Part shown: positions 52,424 through 61,039 of the stretch, piece after piece
Numbering within the stretch: the first letter of the stretch is position 1
Layout: each line of letters starts with the position of its first letter
Virus record (IMG/VR): IMGVR_UViG_3300021963_005763
Span: 1-64,000 of that record
DNA: 64,000 bases
Source of the DNA: a virus
Strand: one strand, 5' to 3'
Made by a program: the position numbers and the translations under genes
The notes under the pieces: generated by a model
Told to the model about the DNA's origin: nothing
The model's database searches: none
Seen by the model: only the letters and a program-made list of their open reading frames with translations

Positions 52424-54823
52424 ATGGCAGACGTAACCGGTAATATTGGCAACGAAAATGTAACGCTGAATAATGCGGCTACTGAGGCTACGTTACGACT
52501 GTTACTACAAGCTACACTGGCAGCAAACAAGCAGAGTCTCAGTGCTGTACAACAGTTAGCTCAATCGAGTGGTTTAAATCCTCAGGTAGTTCAGGCAGCT
52601 AGTCAAGGTCTTACTCAGACAGGTGCTGCGACTAAAAATACTACAGGAGCTTTAACAGGTTTAGGTACTACAATCGGTGTAGCACGTGCATTATTTGAAC
52701 AATTTGACGGTGTCCTAAGAAAGGCAATTGATGGAACACTACAGACTAGTGATGTATTTGCCAGTCTTAAAAGTCTACCTGGACCTATTGGTTTAGTAGC
52801 AGCAGGTTTTCAAAGGATAGCAGAATTTCAAGAAAATAATATGAAGACTTTTCAGCAGATCAGCTCCGTAGGTGCTAATTTTGCTGGAAGCTTGACAGGC
52901 ATGCGCATGGCAGCAGCAGGCACACAGATGACCTTAGAACAATTTGGAGCTATGGTTACAAAAAATGCTGATACCCTAAGCATGTTAGGTGGTGGTGTAG
53001 AGAATGGTACTAGAGCATTTGCACAATTGAGCAAGCAACTCTTAACCGGAGATACCGGCAAACAGTTAATGGCTATGGGCTATACAGCCAACGATGTAAA
53101 TCAAGGACTATTAAATTATATACAAGTAACAGGTGGTCTTACTAGTGCGGAATTAAAAAATGCCGCAGTAACGAAACAGGTTACTGAGGCGGCGGGTGAA
53201 TATCTGGGACATCTCGATGGATTGGCAAGATTAACAGGCAAAAGCAGACAAGCTCAGGAAGAAGAGCTTGCTGCCGCCCAAAAGAACGCAGCCTTTCAGG
53301 CTTACATGCAAACTTTAAGTAAAGAAGAACAACTTAAAGCACAAAAAGGTATGGCTAGTGCTATGGCTTTGGGTGGAAAAGGCGCAGTAGATGCTTTTCA
53401 AAGTAAATTGATGGGTATAGCACCGGATAAGGCAGGTGCTATGTTTATTGCTACTGCTGATAAGACTGCTAGGGTAGTAGATGATATGGCTGACATGGTA
53501 AAGGATGGTAATGCTAAATCTAGCGATATCAATAAAAAGACTGCAGAAGGTATGCGTGCAGCACAACAGGATTTTGCCAAATATGGTAGAGAAGGATTAT
53601 TTGCTATCATTAGACAAGGCGGTCCTGTTGCAGATGCTTTACAACAAATCGGTATTACTGCTAATAAAGCAGCTACAATGACTGATGAAGAAATAGAACA
53701 GGCTTTGAAGAAGGCAGAACTAGAAAAAAGTGAAGCAGGTGCTATGGCTGAGGCAAATTCTAATTTGAAAAAATTAGGAGAAGCTTTAATTGGTATTATA
53801 AGTCCTATTGTTTCCTTACTGACTCCTGCCTTGTCAATGTTTTCGGGCGCATTATCTTCTGTTGCAGAATTTATAAACGGTATGCCTGAACCTTTTAAAA
53901 AATTAATTGGTGTTGTAGGAATAGCTACTGCTGCACTAATGGCCTATGCTGCTATGCAGAAAAAGGCAGCAATGACTCAGGCTGCAGGTAGTATATTACC
54001 TAGTGGAGGTGGTGCACCTGGTGGAGGTGGTGCACCTGGTGGAGGTGGCAGTGTGTTAGGCAGTCTATTACAGAATATAGGACCAGCAGCTAAAGCTTTA
54101 CTCCAAGGATTTGCTGATGGTTTATTGGCATTTAAGAACCCCGCAGTGTTATTAGGTGCTGCTAATTTAGGCGGCAGCATAGCAATAATTATAACAACTA
54201 TAGGTGCAGGTATTGCCGCAGCCAGTTGGATTATGGGCAAAGCATTACCGAGTCTTTCAGAAGGTATTAATTCATTTACAAATATTGACGGGGATAAGTT
54301 AGTAACAACTGCCAAGGGAATAACAGCATTAGGTGGAGCTCTAGTGGCATTCAGTGCAACAAGTTCTATAGCTACAGTTGGCAATACATTTAATAATATA
54401 ATAGGCGGCATGGCTAAATTCTTTGGTGGTGAAGATATTGTAACAAAAATATCAAACATGGTTATGAGATTTAGTCCTATGGTACCTCAATTAACAGTTT
54501 TAGGTCCAGCTATTCAAGGATTTGGTTCAGGACTTCTAGATTTTAGCAAAGCAATTAATTCAATTGATTTAAGCAAAGGTGAACGGGTTAGAGAATTATT
54601 AGCAAGTTATGCCTCATCTGGTGCTTTAAAAGCTATTCCTGGAACAACCCCAGAAACAGTGCCTCCTGCTGCCGTCGGCACACAAGAAAGTTCAGCAGCG
54701 TCTGTAGAAGCCTTAAATAAAACAATGGCTGAATTGTTAAAATATACAAAAGAAATGGCCGAAAACACCAAGAGGACTATGGATGGTGTTAAGGCGCTGA
54801 ATCCTAATTTATTCGCAGGTTAA
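52424..54823 (+). CDS. Putative tail tape measure protein
   Basis: A 799-residue, Ala/Gly/Gln-rich, mainly helical protein. The first ~70 residues are polar helices (LRLLLQATLAANKQSLSAVQQLAQ); residues 110-470 are long helices with phage tape-measure character (MRMAAAGTQMTLEQFGAMV, GLMNYI-like and EYLGHLDGLARLTGKSRQ segments). Two hydrophobic segments follow (about 455-520 and 580-610), separated by a Gly-rich linker (GGGAPGGGGAPGGGGS). The C terminus is amphipathic. T4 gp29 (590 residues) has the equivalent role of setting tail length and being ejected. Placement next to the gp26-family gene and before the portal supports this call. Confidence 0.72.
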   Translation: MADVTGNIGNENVTLNNAATEATLRLLLQATLAANKQSLSAVQQLAQSSGLNPQVVQAASQGLTQTGAATKNTTGALTGLGTTIGVARALFEQFDGVLRKAIDGTLQTSDVFASLKSLPGPIGLVAAGFQRIAEFQENNMKTFQQISSVGANFAGSLTGMRMAAAGTQMTLEQFGAMVTKNADTLSMLGGGVENGTRAFAQLSKQLLTGDTGKQLMAMGYTANDVNQGLLNYIQVTGGLTSAELKNAAVTKQVTEAAGEYLGHLDGLARLTGKSRQAQEEELAAAQKNAAFQAYMQTLSKEEQLKAQKGMASAMALGGKGAVDAFQSKLMGIAPDKAGAMFIATADKTARVVDDMADMVKDGNAKSSDINKKTAEGMRAAQQDFAKYGREGLFAIIRQGGPVADALQQIGITANKAATMTDEEIEQALKKAELEKSEAGAMAEANSNLKKLGEALIGIISPIVSLLTPALSMFSGALSSVAEFINGMPEPFKKLIGVVGIATAALMAYAAMQKKAAMTQAAGSILPSGGGAPGGGGAPGGGGSVLGSLLQNIGPAAKALLQGFADGLLAFKNPAVLLGAANLGGSIAIIITTIGAGIAAASWIMGKALPSLSEGINSFTNIDGDKLVTTAKGITALGGALVAFSATSSIATVGNTFNNIIGGMAKFFGGEDIVTKISNMVMRFSPMVPQLTVLGPAIQGFGSGLLDFSKAINSIDLSKGERVRELLASYASSGALKAIPGTTPETVPPAAVGTQESSAASVEALNKTMAELLKYTKEMAENTKRTMDGVKALNPNLFAG
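54004..54048 (+). repeat. 18-base tandem repeat encoding Gly-rich linker
   Basis: Two and a half copies of an 18-base unit (TGGAGGTGGTGCACCTGG) encode Gly-Gly-Gly-Ala-Pro-Gly repeats in the tape-measure gene. Near identity at DNA level suggests recent slippage. Confidence 0.8.
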
Positions 54824-54824
54824 T

Positions 54825-54831
54825 TAAATAT
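54825..54831 (+). promoter_or_regulatory. TAAATAT box immediately before portal ATG
   Basis: The box ends three bases before the portal ATG (54835). Transcription from a standard late promoter would begin at or after the ATG, so it may be fortuitous or give a leaderless message. Confidence 0.3.
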
Positions 54832-54834
54832 ACT

Positions 54835-56559
54835 ATGTCTTGGAAAAAATACTTTACTCCTGTAAAACCCACAACTGGCCAACTTAGTGTGATAAGTGGT
54901 TCTGGAGTAGGGCATACTAATCCTGCGCATCGCAATTATTCAAGTTACTTACCTGATGTTTATTCAGGACATCCTAATCGTCTAGAACGGTATGGTCAAT
55001 ATGATACAATGGATAGTGACAGTGAGGTTAATGCTGCTTTAGATATTCTAGCCGAATTCTGTAGTCAGACGAATGATGAAAATGGTACACCCTTTAGAGT
55101 TTTCTTTAAAGAACAGGCAACAAATGCTGAAATAACCGTAATTAAAAAATATCTACAACAGTGGACTAAACTCAATAAATTTCAATTAAGAATATTCAAA
55201 CTCGTGCGTAATGCTTTCAAATATGGGGATGTATTTTTTGTACGAGATCCTGAGACACAAAGTTGGTTATTCGTAGATTCTGCCAAAGTTGACAAGATTG
55301 TTGTAAACGAAAGCGAAGGTAAAAAACCTGAACAATATCACATCAGAGATTTTAATCCAAACTTAGAAACTCTAGCAACTACGGCTATCAATCCCAGTAA
55401 TGTAACTGGAGGAGGAAGTCAATATGCTAGTAGCTTTGCGGGAAATGCAGGTGGTGCAGGTTATAGCCGAGGCATGACAGGCGCATTTCCGACAAATATA
55501 TCAGGCACTCGATTTGACAAGAATGAAAGACAATATGTTATAGATGCTAGGCATATTATACATATCTCAATGAGTGAAGGTTTAGATAATAATTATCCTT
55601 TTGGAACTAGTCTATTAGAAAGTATTTTCAAAGTTTACAAACAAAAAGAACTTTTAGAAGATGCTATTATTATCTATAGAATACAACGAGCACCAGAGCG
55701 ACGTGTTTTTTATATAGATGTAGGTAATATGCCAAGTCATATTGCTATGAGTTTTGTTGAACGAGTAAAAAACGAAGTAAATCAACGCCGTATACCTTCA
55801 GTAACTGGTGGAAGCCAAAGTGTTATAGATGCAGGATATAATCCTTTATCAATAAATGAGGATTATTTCTTCCCACAGACAGCAGAAGGTCGAGGATCTA
55901 AGGTAGAAGTATTGCCTGGTGGAACTAATCTGGGAGAAATAGATGACCTCAAATACTTTACCAATAAGTTATTCCGTGCTCTGCGCATACCTAGCAGCTA
56001 CTTACCTACAGGCCCAGATGATGGAGGGAGTAATTTTAATGATGGAAGAGTGGGAACAGCTTATATACAGGAACTTAGATTCAACAAGTACTGTGAACGA
56101 CTACAATCATTAATGAATGAACAATTTGATACTGAGTTCAAATTATATTTGCATAATAAAGGTATTAATATTGACAAAAATTTATTTGATCTAAAATTTA
56201 ATCCTCCTCAAAATTTTGCTGCTTATAGACAAGCTGAAATGGATACAGCTAGAATTAATACTTTTAATACTGTAGTAGCTATACCATTTGTTAGTAAGAG
56301 ATTTGCTATGAAACGGTTCTTAGGCATGACTGCTGAAGAAATAGCAGAAAATGAACGTATGTGGCGTGAAGAAAATATAGATGAGGGTGTAGAATTACCT
56401 GCTAGTGCTGAATTAAGAAGTATAGGAGTAAGCGCAGGCGGCATGAACAGTGACTTATCAAGTATATCAAGTGCAACTGTTCCTCCACCTTCATCACCTT
56501 CAAACCAAGAATCTGCAGATACCGCTGCTCCGGCTGGAGCTCCTACTCCTACAACATAA
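54835..56559 (+). CDS. 20: Portal vertex protein gp20
   Basis: A 574-residue portal protein (T4 gp20 is 524). Recognisable parts are RYGQYDTMDSDSEVNAALDILAEF in the N-terminal third, LRIFKLVRNAFKYGDVFFV, the DARHIIHISMSEGLDNNYPFG segment, LEDAIIIYRIQRAPERRVFY and the IPSSYLPTGPDDGGSNFNDG loop. Twelve copies form the ring through which DNA is packaged and ejected, and to which the tail attaches. The C-terminal ~40 residues are Pro/Ser/Ala-rich and disordered. It is followed by the prohead core, protease, scaffold and capsid genes in T4 order. Confidence 0.95.
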   Translation: MSWKKYFTPVKPTTGQLSVISGSGVGHTNPAHRNYSSYLPDVYSGHPNRLERYGQYDTMDSDSEVNAALDILAEFCSQTNDENGTPFRVFFKEQATNAEITVIKKYLQQWTKLNKFQLRIFKLVRNAFKYGDVFFVRDPETQSWLFVDSAKVDKIVVNESEGKKPEQYHIRDFNPNLETLATTAINPSNVTGGGSQYASSFAGNAGGAGYSRGMTGAFPTNISGTRFDKNERQYVIDARHIIHISMSEGLDNNYPFGTSLLESIFKVYKQKELLEDAIIIYRIQRAPERRVFYIDVGNMPSHIAMSFVERVKNEVNQRRIPSVTGGSQSVIDAGYNPLSINEDYFFPQTAEGRGSKVEVLPGGTNLGEIDDLKYFTNKLFRALRIPSSYLPTGPDDGGSNFNDGRVGTAYIQELRFNKYCERLQSLMNEQFDTEFKLYLHNKGINIDKNLFDLKFNPPQNFAAYRQAEMDTARINTFNTVVAIPFVSKRFAMKRFLGMTAEEIAENERMWREENIDEGVELPASAELRSIGVSAGGMNSDLSSISSATVPPPSSPSNQESADTAAPAGAPTPTT

Positions 56560-56563
56560 ATAG
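56557..56563 (+). promoter_or_regulatory. TAAATAG box overlapping portal stop
   Basis: The portal stop TAA is part of TAAATAG, four bases before the next ATG (56568). As with the portal gene, the distance is too short for an ordinary leader. Confidence 0.25.
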
Positions 56564-56567
56564 TTCT

Positions 56568-56810
56568 ATGTTTCTAAGAGAGTTCATATATTTTGATAAG
56601 AAAAATCCCGAGATGGTAGATGATTCGCGTTATCTATCCGACAATGACTCTTCTATTTTGAATCTAAATGATACTCGCAAAACACGACTAACTTTAAAAA
56701 TGTTAAGTGAACTTAGAAAAGCAGGTGAAGCTAGAGAAAAAGAGTATAAGGAAGAAATGGGATTAGTTAGAAAAATGTATGCTGCTCCCCCTCCTGAAGC
56801 CGCCGTGTAG
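56568..56810 (+). CDS. Prohead core-associated small protein (gp67 position)
   Basis: An 80-residue protein between portal and the acidic core protein, the same length and place as T4 gp67. It starts MFLREFIYFDKKN and contains DDSRYLSDNDSSIL, TRKTRLTLKMLSELRKAGEAREKEY and ends in PPPEAAV. This pattern is regular in T4-like aquatic phages. T4 gp67 is a prohead core protein that is cleaved during maturation; I cannot show homology by sequence, so the role is inferred from position. A hairpin and late-promoter box separate it from the following genes. Confidence 0.65.
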   Translation: MFLREFIYFDKKNPEMVDDSRYLSDNDSSILNLNDTRKTRLTLKMLSELRKAGEAREKEYKEEMGLVRKMYAAPPPEAAV

Positions 56811-56839
56811 GAAAAAATTAATTTTTTTCTAACCATTAG

Positions 56840-56870
56840 AGGCCAAAATTCTTCATTTTAGGCCTATTTT
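56840..56870 (+). terminator. Possible terminator hairpin
   Basis: AGGCC (56840-56844) and GGCCT (56861-56865) flank further A/T pairing and a short loop, followed by ATTTT. The T-run is weak. It lies in the 131-base gap before the acidic core gene, upstream of a late-promoter-like box. Confidence 0.45.
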
Positions 56871-56893
56871 CTACCGAGTTTTTAATCAATTTG

Positions 56894-56900
56894 TAAATAT
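56894..56900 (+). promoter_or_regulatory. Late-promoter-like box TAAATAT for head operon
   Basis: TTGTAAATATCC, 41 bases before the ATG at 56942, with AAGGAG at 56926-56931. The layout is that of a regular late promoter and would drive core protein, protease, scaffold and capsid genes. Confidence 0.6.
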
Positions 56901-56941
56901 CCTTACAGCCTTGCCGCTACCATTTAAGGAGAATACAAGTC

Positions 56942-57970
56942 ATGACGAAGTTTGAACAACTTCTAGACTACATTGTTAACGAAGAACATGATAAAGCCAA
57001 TGAGCTTTTTCATGAAATCGTTGTAGAAAAATCTAGAGAAATTTACGAAAATTTAATTGCCGAAGAACAAGATGAAGATATGGACGAAGCTTCTGAAGAA
57101 GAAGCAGATGAGTCTGTAGATGAAGCAGCTGATGAAGAAATGGATGAGTCAGAAGAAGAAATGGACGAATCTGCTGACGAGGAAATGGATGAAGGTGAAG
57201 ACGAAGAAGCCGATGAAAGCATGGATCTAGAAGATTCATATATGATGGACGGTGACGACGAAGAGCCTATGGGCGGAATGGACGACATGGGTGGTGATGC
57301 CACAGATGACCTAGAAGGTGATGTTAGTGCCGACAGCCCAGAAGAAGAATTAAAAATGAGCATTAAAAATGCTATGGCAGAACTACAGGCTGCGTTTGAC
57401 GCTGCTGAAGATATGTCAGGCGGAGACATGGGCGGTGATGATGAATTCTCTGCCGGTGACGATGACATGGGCGACGAGATGCCAAAAGAGGATGATATGA
57501 TGGGCTTTATGGAAGGTCGTCGTATGACTCGTGAGTATATTGAAAAAGTTGGTAATGATTGGGACAAAGGTTCAAGTCAAAAACAACAGGCTAAACATGT
57601 TGGTGCAGGTTCAGGTGAAACAGCAAGTGCCCCCTCAGAAGGACGCAGTCCAATCAGTAGCGGTTCTGGAAAACCTACAACAGGCGCACATGCTAAAAAT
57701 TTAGTACAACATCACGCAGAATCAGCTCCTGACGGTACAACACCACATGGTAAAGCAGGTGGATTTTTAAGTAGTGCTAAGGATATGGGCACAGGCAACG
57801 GTAACGTTCCTGGTGGTAAGATGGGCGTTAAGAATCTAAAGAAAGTCAGTGGAGGTCACGGTGCTGAGAAGAAAGGTTCTGGTCCAGGTCCAGTTGGTTC
57901 AGGAACAGGCGATAAAGCAGGCCAGACCAGCATGGGTAACCAAGCTCAATTGATCAAGCACATTAAGTAA
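56942..57970 (+). CDS. Highly acidic prohead core protein (gp68 position)
   Basis: A 342-residue protein. The N-terminal ~40 residues (KFEQLLDYIVNEEHDKANEL, then EKSREIYENLIAEE) are helical and typical of gp68-type prohead core proteins; an I-A-E site at 39-41 fits cleavage by gp21. Residues about 42-180 are an extremely acidic run of Asp/Glu/Met repeats (DEADEE, EEMDES units). The C-terminal ~140 residues are Gly/Ser/Lys-rich and basic. Acidic core peptides in T4 heads are made by proteolysis and exchanged for DNA; this protein could supply them. Longer than T4 gp68 (141 residues). Confidence 0.65.
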   Translation: MTKFEQLLDYIVNEEHDKANELFHEIVVEKSREIYENLIAEEQDEDMDEASEEEADESVDEAADEEMDESEEEMDESADEEMDEGEDEEADESMDLEDSYMMDGDDEEPMGGMDDMGGDATDDLEGDVSADSPEEELKMSIKNAMAELQAAFDAAEDMSGGDMGGDDEFSAGDDDMGDEMPKEDDMMGFMEGRRMTREYIEKVGNDWDKGSSQKQQAKHVGAGSGETASAPSEGRSPISSGSGKPTTGAHAKNLVQHHAESAPDGTTPHGKAGGFLSSAKDMGTGNGNVPGGKMGVKNLKKVSGGHGAEKKGSGPGPVGSGTGDKAGQTSMGNQAQLIKHIK

Positions 57971-57983
57971 TTAGAGAATCTGG

Positions 57984-58616
57984 ATGAAACAAATTTCCTA
58001 TCTACGAGAACACCTGAGCTTCGATCAAGCTCAGGTGATTCTTGAATCTGACGACAAGGAAGGCAAAAATCTTTATCTTAAAGGTATTGCTATCCAAGGC
58101 GGTATTAGAAATGCAAATCAGCGTGTGTATCCTGTAGATGAAATAGAGCGTGCGGTGAAAACATTGAACGATCAAATTCAAAGTGGATATTCAGTGTTAG
58201 GTGAAGTAGACCATCCAGATGACCTTAAAGTAAATTTGGACCGAGTAAGCCACATGATAACACAGATGTGGATGGAAGGTCCTAATGGATATGGGAAGAT
58301 GAAAATTCTTCCCACTCCTATGGGCAACTTAATTCGTACCATGTTAGAAAGCGGTGTAAAACTTGGTGTCAGTTCAAGAGGCAGCGGCAACGTTGATGAC
58401 TATTCTGGCAAAGTATCCGATTTTGAAATTATTACGGTTGACATAGTAGCCCAGCCCAGCGCACCTGGTGCCTATCCTACTCCTGTTTATGAGCATTTGA
58501 TGAACATGAGAGGTGGAAACAAAGCATTAAAGGTTGCAAAAGAAGTAAAAGAAGATCCAAAGGCCCAGAAATATCTTCAAGAAAGTCTCTTGAATATTAT
58601 TAAAGGTCTAAAATAA
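57984..58616 (+). CDS. 21: Prohead core protease gp21
   Basis: A 210-residue serine protease of the prohead-protease family, the size of T4 gp21 (212). The catalytic His is His77 in GEVDHPDD and the catalytic Ser lies in GVSSRGSG (Ser130-Ser131); an ADIVAQPSAP-like segment (VDIVAQPSAPGAY) follows. It cleaves core and capsid proteins after (L/I)-x-E during head maturation. It follows the acidic core protein and precedes the scaffold, as in T4. Confidence 0.94.
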   Translation: MKQISYLREHLSFDQAQVILESDDKEGKNLYLKGIAIQGGIRNANQRVYPVDEIERAVKTLNDQIQSGYSVLGEVDHPDDLKVNLDRVSHMITQMWMEGPNGYGKMKILPTPMGNLIRTMLESGVKLGVSSRGSGNVDDYSGKVSDFEIITVDIVAQPSAPGAYPTPVYEHLMNMRGGNKALKVAKEVKEDPKAQKYLQESLLNIIKGLK

Positions 58617-58634
58617 GCCCGAGGAGAAACATAA

Positions 58635-59723
58635 ATGTTGGACGCATTCAAAAAATTAGTAGAGAGCGGCGCAATTTCAGAAGATGTTGGATCTGAACTG
58701 CAGAATGCTCTTGCTGCTAAACTTCAAGAGAATCGCGACCAAGTAACCGCTGAACTTCGTGAAGAATTTGCTCAGAAGTACAATCATGACAAAAGTTTAA
58801 TGGTTGAAGCAATCGACAAGATGTTAAGCGACAGATTGGCCGCAGAAATGGCCGAACTGCATGAAGACAAAAAAGCTCTATCAGAAGCAAAAGCACAGTA
58901 CAAACAACGTATCAGTGAAGATGCTAAGAAATTAGAAAGTTTTGTAATCAAGCAACTAGGCAAAGAGTTAGTAGAATTTCAAGGTGATCGTAAGAAGGTC
59001 AGTGAGAATTTTACAAAACTAGAACAGTTTGTTGTACATGCCTTAGCTAAGGAAATAAATGAATTTGCCATAGATAAGCGTGATTTAGCTGAAACAAAAG
59101 TTAAATTAATTCGCGATTCTAAAGCAAAGTTCGAAAGTATTAAGGCTGAGTTTGTAAGCAAGGCTTCAAAGTTAGTAGAAAATGTAGTAACAAGTAAATT
59201 GAATTCTGAAATTAGCCAACTAAAAGAAGATATTCATAGCGCTCGTAATAACGACTTTGGACGTAGAATTTATGAAGCTTTTGCGCAGGAATATTCTGCT
59301 TCTTATCTAAATGAAAAATCTGAAACTAGTAAATTATTAAAGATTATTCAAAAGAAAGAACATGAACTTGCCGAAGCTCAAAAAGCAATAGCTGAAAAGA
59401 CAACCATTGTAGAATCAAAAGATCGCGAAATTCGCGTTACAAAAGATTTAATGGAACGTAAACAAGCTATGAATGAATTGTTATCACCATTAGGTGCTGA
59501 CAAAAGGGAGCTGATGCATACGCTTCTAGAGTCTGTACAGACAAAAGATCTTGCAAAGGCATATGAGAAATACCTACCAACAGTGATGGAAGGCGAAATT
59601 AGGAAGACAGAAAAGAAACCTGTTCTAACCGAAGGAACCGAAGTAACTGGTAATCGTGAAGCAAAGCCCGAGGTAGGCTTAGATAACATTATAGACATCC
59701 GCAAATTAGCGGGTCTAAAATAA
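58635..59723 (+). CDS. 22: Scaffolding protein gp22
   Basis: A 362-residue, almost wholly helical, charged protein typical of gp22 (T4, 269 residues) and its aquatic homologues. It starts MLDAFKKLVESGAISEDVG and has long coiled-coil segments; the C-terminal region DRE-IRVTKDLMERKQAMNELLSPL and LLESVQTKDLAKAYEKYLPTVM is a recognisable block. It forms the prohead core around which capsid assembles and is digested by gp21. GAGGAGA ribosome-binding site upstream. Confidence 0.9.
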   Translation: MLDAFKKLVESGAISEDVGSELQNALAAKLQENRDQVTAELREEFAQKYNHDKSLMVEAIDKMLSDRLAAEMAELHEDKKALSEAKAQYKQRISEDAKKLESFVIKQLGKELVEFQGDRKKVSENFTKLEQFVVHALAKEINEFAIDKRDLAETKVKLIRDSKAKFESIKAEFVSKASKLVENVVTSKLNSEISQLKEDIHSARNNDFGRRIYEAFAQEYSASYLNEKSETSKLLKIIQKKEHELAEAQKAIAEKTTIVESKDREIRVTKDLMERKQAMNELLSPLGADKRELMHTLLESVQTKDLAKAYEKYLPTVMEGEIRKTEKKPVLTEGTEVTGNREAKPEVGLDNIIDIRKLAGLK

Positions 59724-59742
59724 TTCAAGGAGAAGACATAAA

Positions 59743-60918
59743 ATGTCAAAACTTTTAAATGAAAGATGGTCAGAGACCAAAGACGCTCTGCTTGAAGGCC
59801 TACAAGGTAACCGTCGTCAATCTATGGCAGTTTGCTTGGAAAACACACGTCGTTACTTGGCTGAAGCAGCAACAGCAGGTGCAACCAGCACTGGTAACAT
59901 TGCTACATTAAATCGTGTGATTCTACCGGTAATCCGTCGTGTAATGCCAACAGTTATTGCTAACGAAATTGTTGGTGTACAACCAATGACAGGTCCAGTT
60001 GGTCAAATTCATACTCTACGTGTTCGTTACGCTGACAGCGGTAACAATGTTGTAGCAGGTGAAGAAGCACTAAGCCCATTCAAGATTGCTGCTGCTTATT
60101 CTGGTAACGATGTTGACGCAACTCCTAAAGCACAGGTAACAAGTGCTCTAGAAGGTGCACCAGGTAAGCGTATGAGCATTCAGATCTTGAAAACACCAGT
60201 TGAAGCTAAGAGCCGTAAGCTATCAGCTCGCTGGACATTCGAGGCTGCACAAGATGCACAGGCACAACAAGGTATTGATATCGAAGCAGAAATCATGGCT
60301 GCTCTAGCTCAAGAAATCACAGCTGAGATTGACCAAGAAATCCTAGCTTCTCTACGTGGTCTTGCTGCTGTTGAAGAAACATATGACCAGTCATTAGTTT
60401 CTGGTACAGCTACATTCGTTGGTGACGAGCATGCCGCTCTTGCTATTCAGATCAATCGTGTAAGCAACTTAATTGCTCAGCGTACACGTCGTGGTTCTGC
60501 TAACTGGGCAGTTGTTTCTAACCAGGCTCTAACAATTCTACAGAGCGCAACAACTAGTGCGTTTGCTCGTACTACAGAAGGCACATTTGAAGCACCTACA
60601 AACACCAAGTTTGTTGGTACATTGAATGGCGCAATGCGTGTATATGTAGATGCATACATGAGTGACACCAGTGACAACAACCAAGTCTTAGTTGGTTATA
60701 AGGGTACAAGCGAAGCTGATGCTGCTGCTTTCTATTGCCCATATATACCTTTAATGAGTTCTGGTGTTGTTCTAGATCCAGCAACATTCGAGCCAGTAGT
60801 TGGCTTCTTAACACGTTACGGATATGTTGAGTTAACAAACACAGCTAGCTCTCTTGGTAACGCTGCCGACTATCTAGGTAAGGTTGCAATCACATCTGCT
60901 AATGTAAGCTTCAAATAA
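59743..60918 (+). CDS. 23: Major capsid protein gp23
   Basis: A 391-residue capsid protein. The N terminus MSKLLNERWSETKDALLEG is followed by a probable gp21 cleavage site after Glu41 in RRYLAE-AATAG. Other gp23 signatures are TLNRVILPVIRRVMPTVIAN, VGVQPMTGPVGQIHTLRVRY, MSIQILKTPVEAKSRKLSAR and TFEAAQDAQAQQGIDIEAE, plus VLDPATFEPVVGFLTRYG near the end. It is clearly shorter than T4 gp23 (521), mainly lacking insertion-domain sequence. AAGGAG upstream and a terminator downstream suggest strong monocistronic-type output. Confidence 0.97.
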   Translation: MSKLLNERWSETKDALLEGLQGNRRQSMAVCLENTRRYLAEAATAGATSTGNIATLNRVILPVIRRVMPTVIANEIVGVQPMTGPVGQIHTLRVRYADSGNNVVAGEEALSPFKIAAAYSGNDVDATPKAQVTSALEGAPGKRMSIQILKTPVEAKSRKLSARWTFEAAQDAQAQQGIDIEAEIMAALAQEITAEIDQEILASLRGLAAVEETYDQSLVSGTATFVGDEHAALAIQINRVSNLIAQRTRRGSANWAVVSNQALTILQSATTSAFARTTEGTFEAPTNTKFVGTLNGAMRVYVDAYMSDTSDNNQVLVGYKGTSEADAAAFYCPYIPLMSSGVVLDPATFEPVVGFLTRYGYVELTNTASSLGNAADYLGKVAITSANVSFK

Positions 60919-60943
60919 TTGCTTATATACAGAGTATAACATT

Positions 60944-60965
60944 AAGCCCGCCATGCGGGCTTTTT
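60944..60965 (+). terminator. Intrinsic terminator after gp23
   Basis: AAGCCCGC (60944-60951), CAT loop, GCGGGCTT (60955-60962) and a T-run to 60965. It is a textbook Rho-independent terminator 26 bases after the capsid stop. Confidence 0.9.
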
Positions 60966-61039
60966 GTTAACAGCCTTAACAGGTTTATGCGGTACCCGCC
61001 GCGTAGTGGCTAGAACCCACATACATTGAGGAGAAACAA

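Noticed and set aside
54004-54048. Short direct repeats as a CRISPR-like array
   Set aside because: The units are contiguous, without spacers, and encode a Gly-rich linker in frame.
53977-54459. 160-residue minus-strand frame in the tape-measure gene
   Set aside because: Low-complexity Pro/Ala sequence mirroring Gly/Ala codons of the tape-measure gene; no ribosome-binding site.
57043-57567. 174-residue minus-strand Ser-rich frame
   Set aside because: It is the antisense shadow of the Asp/Glu-rich core gene, whose GAx/GAx codons read as Ser on the other strand.
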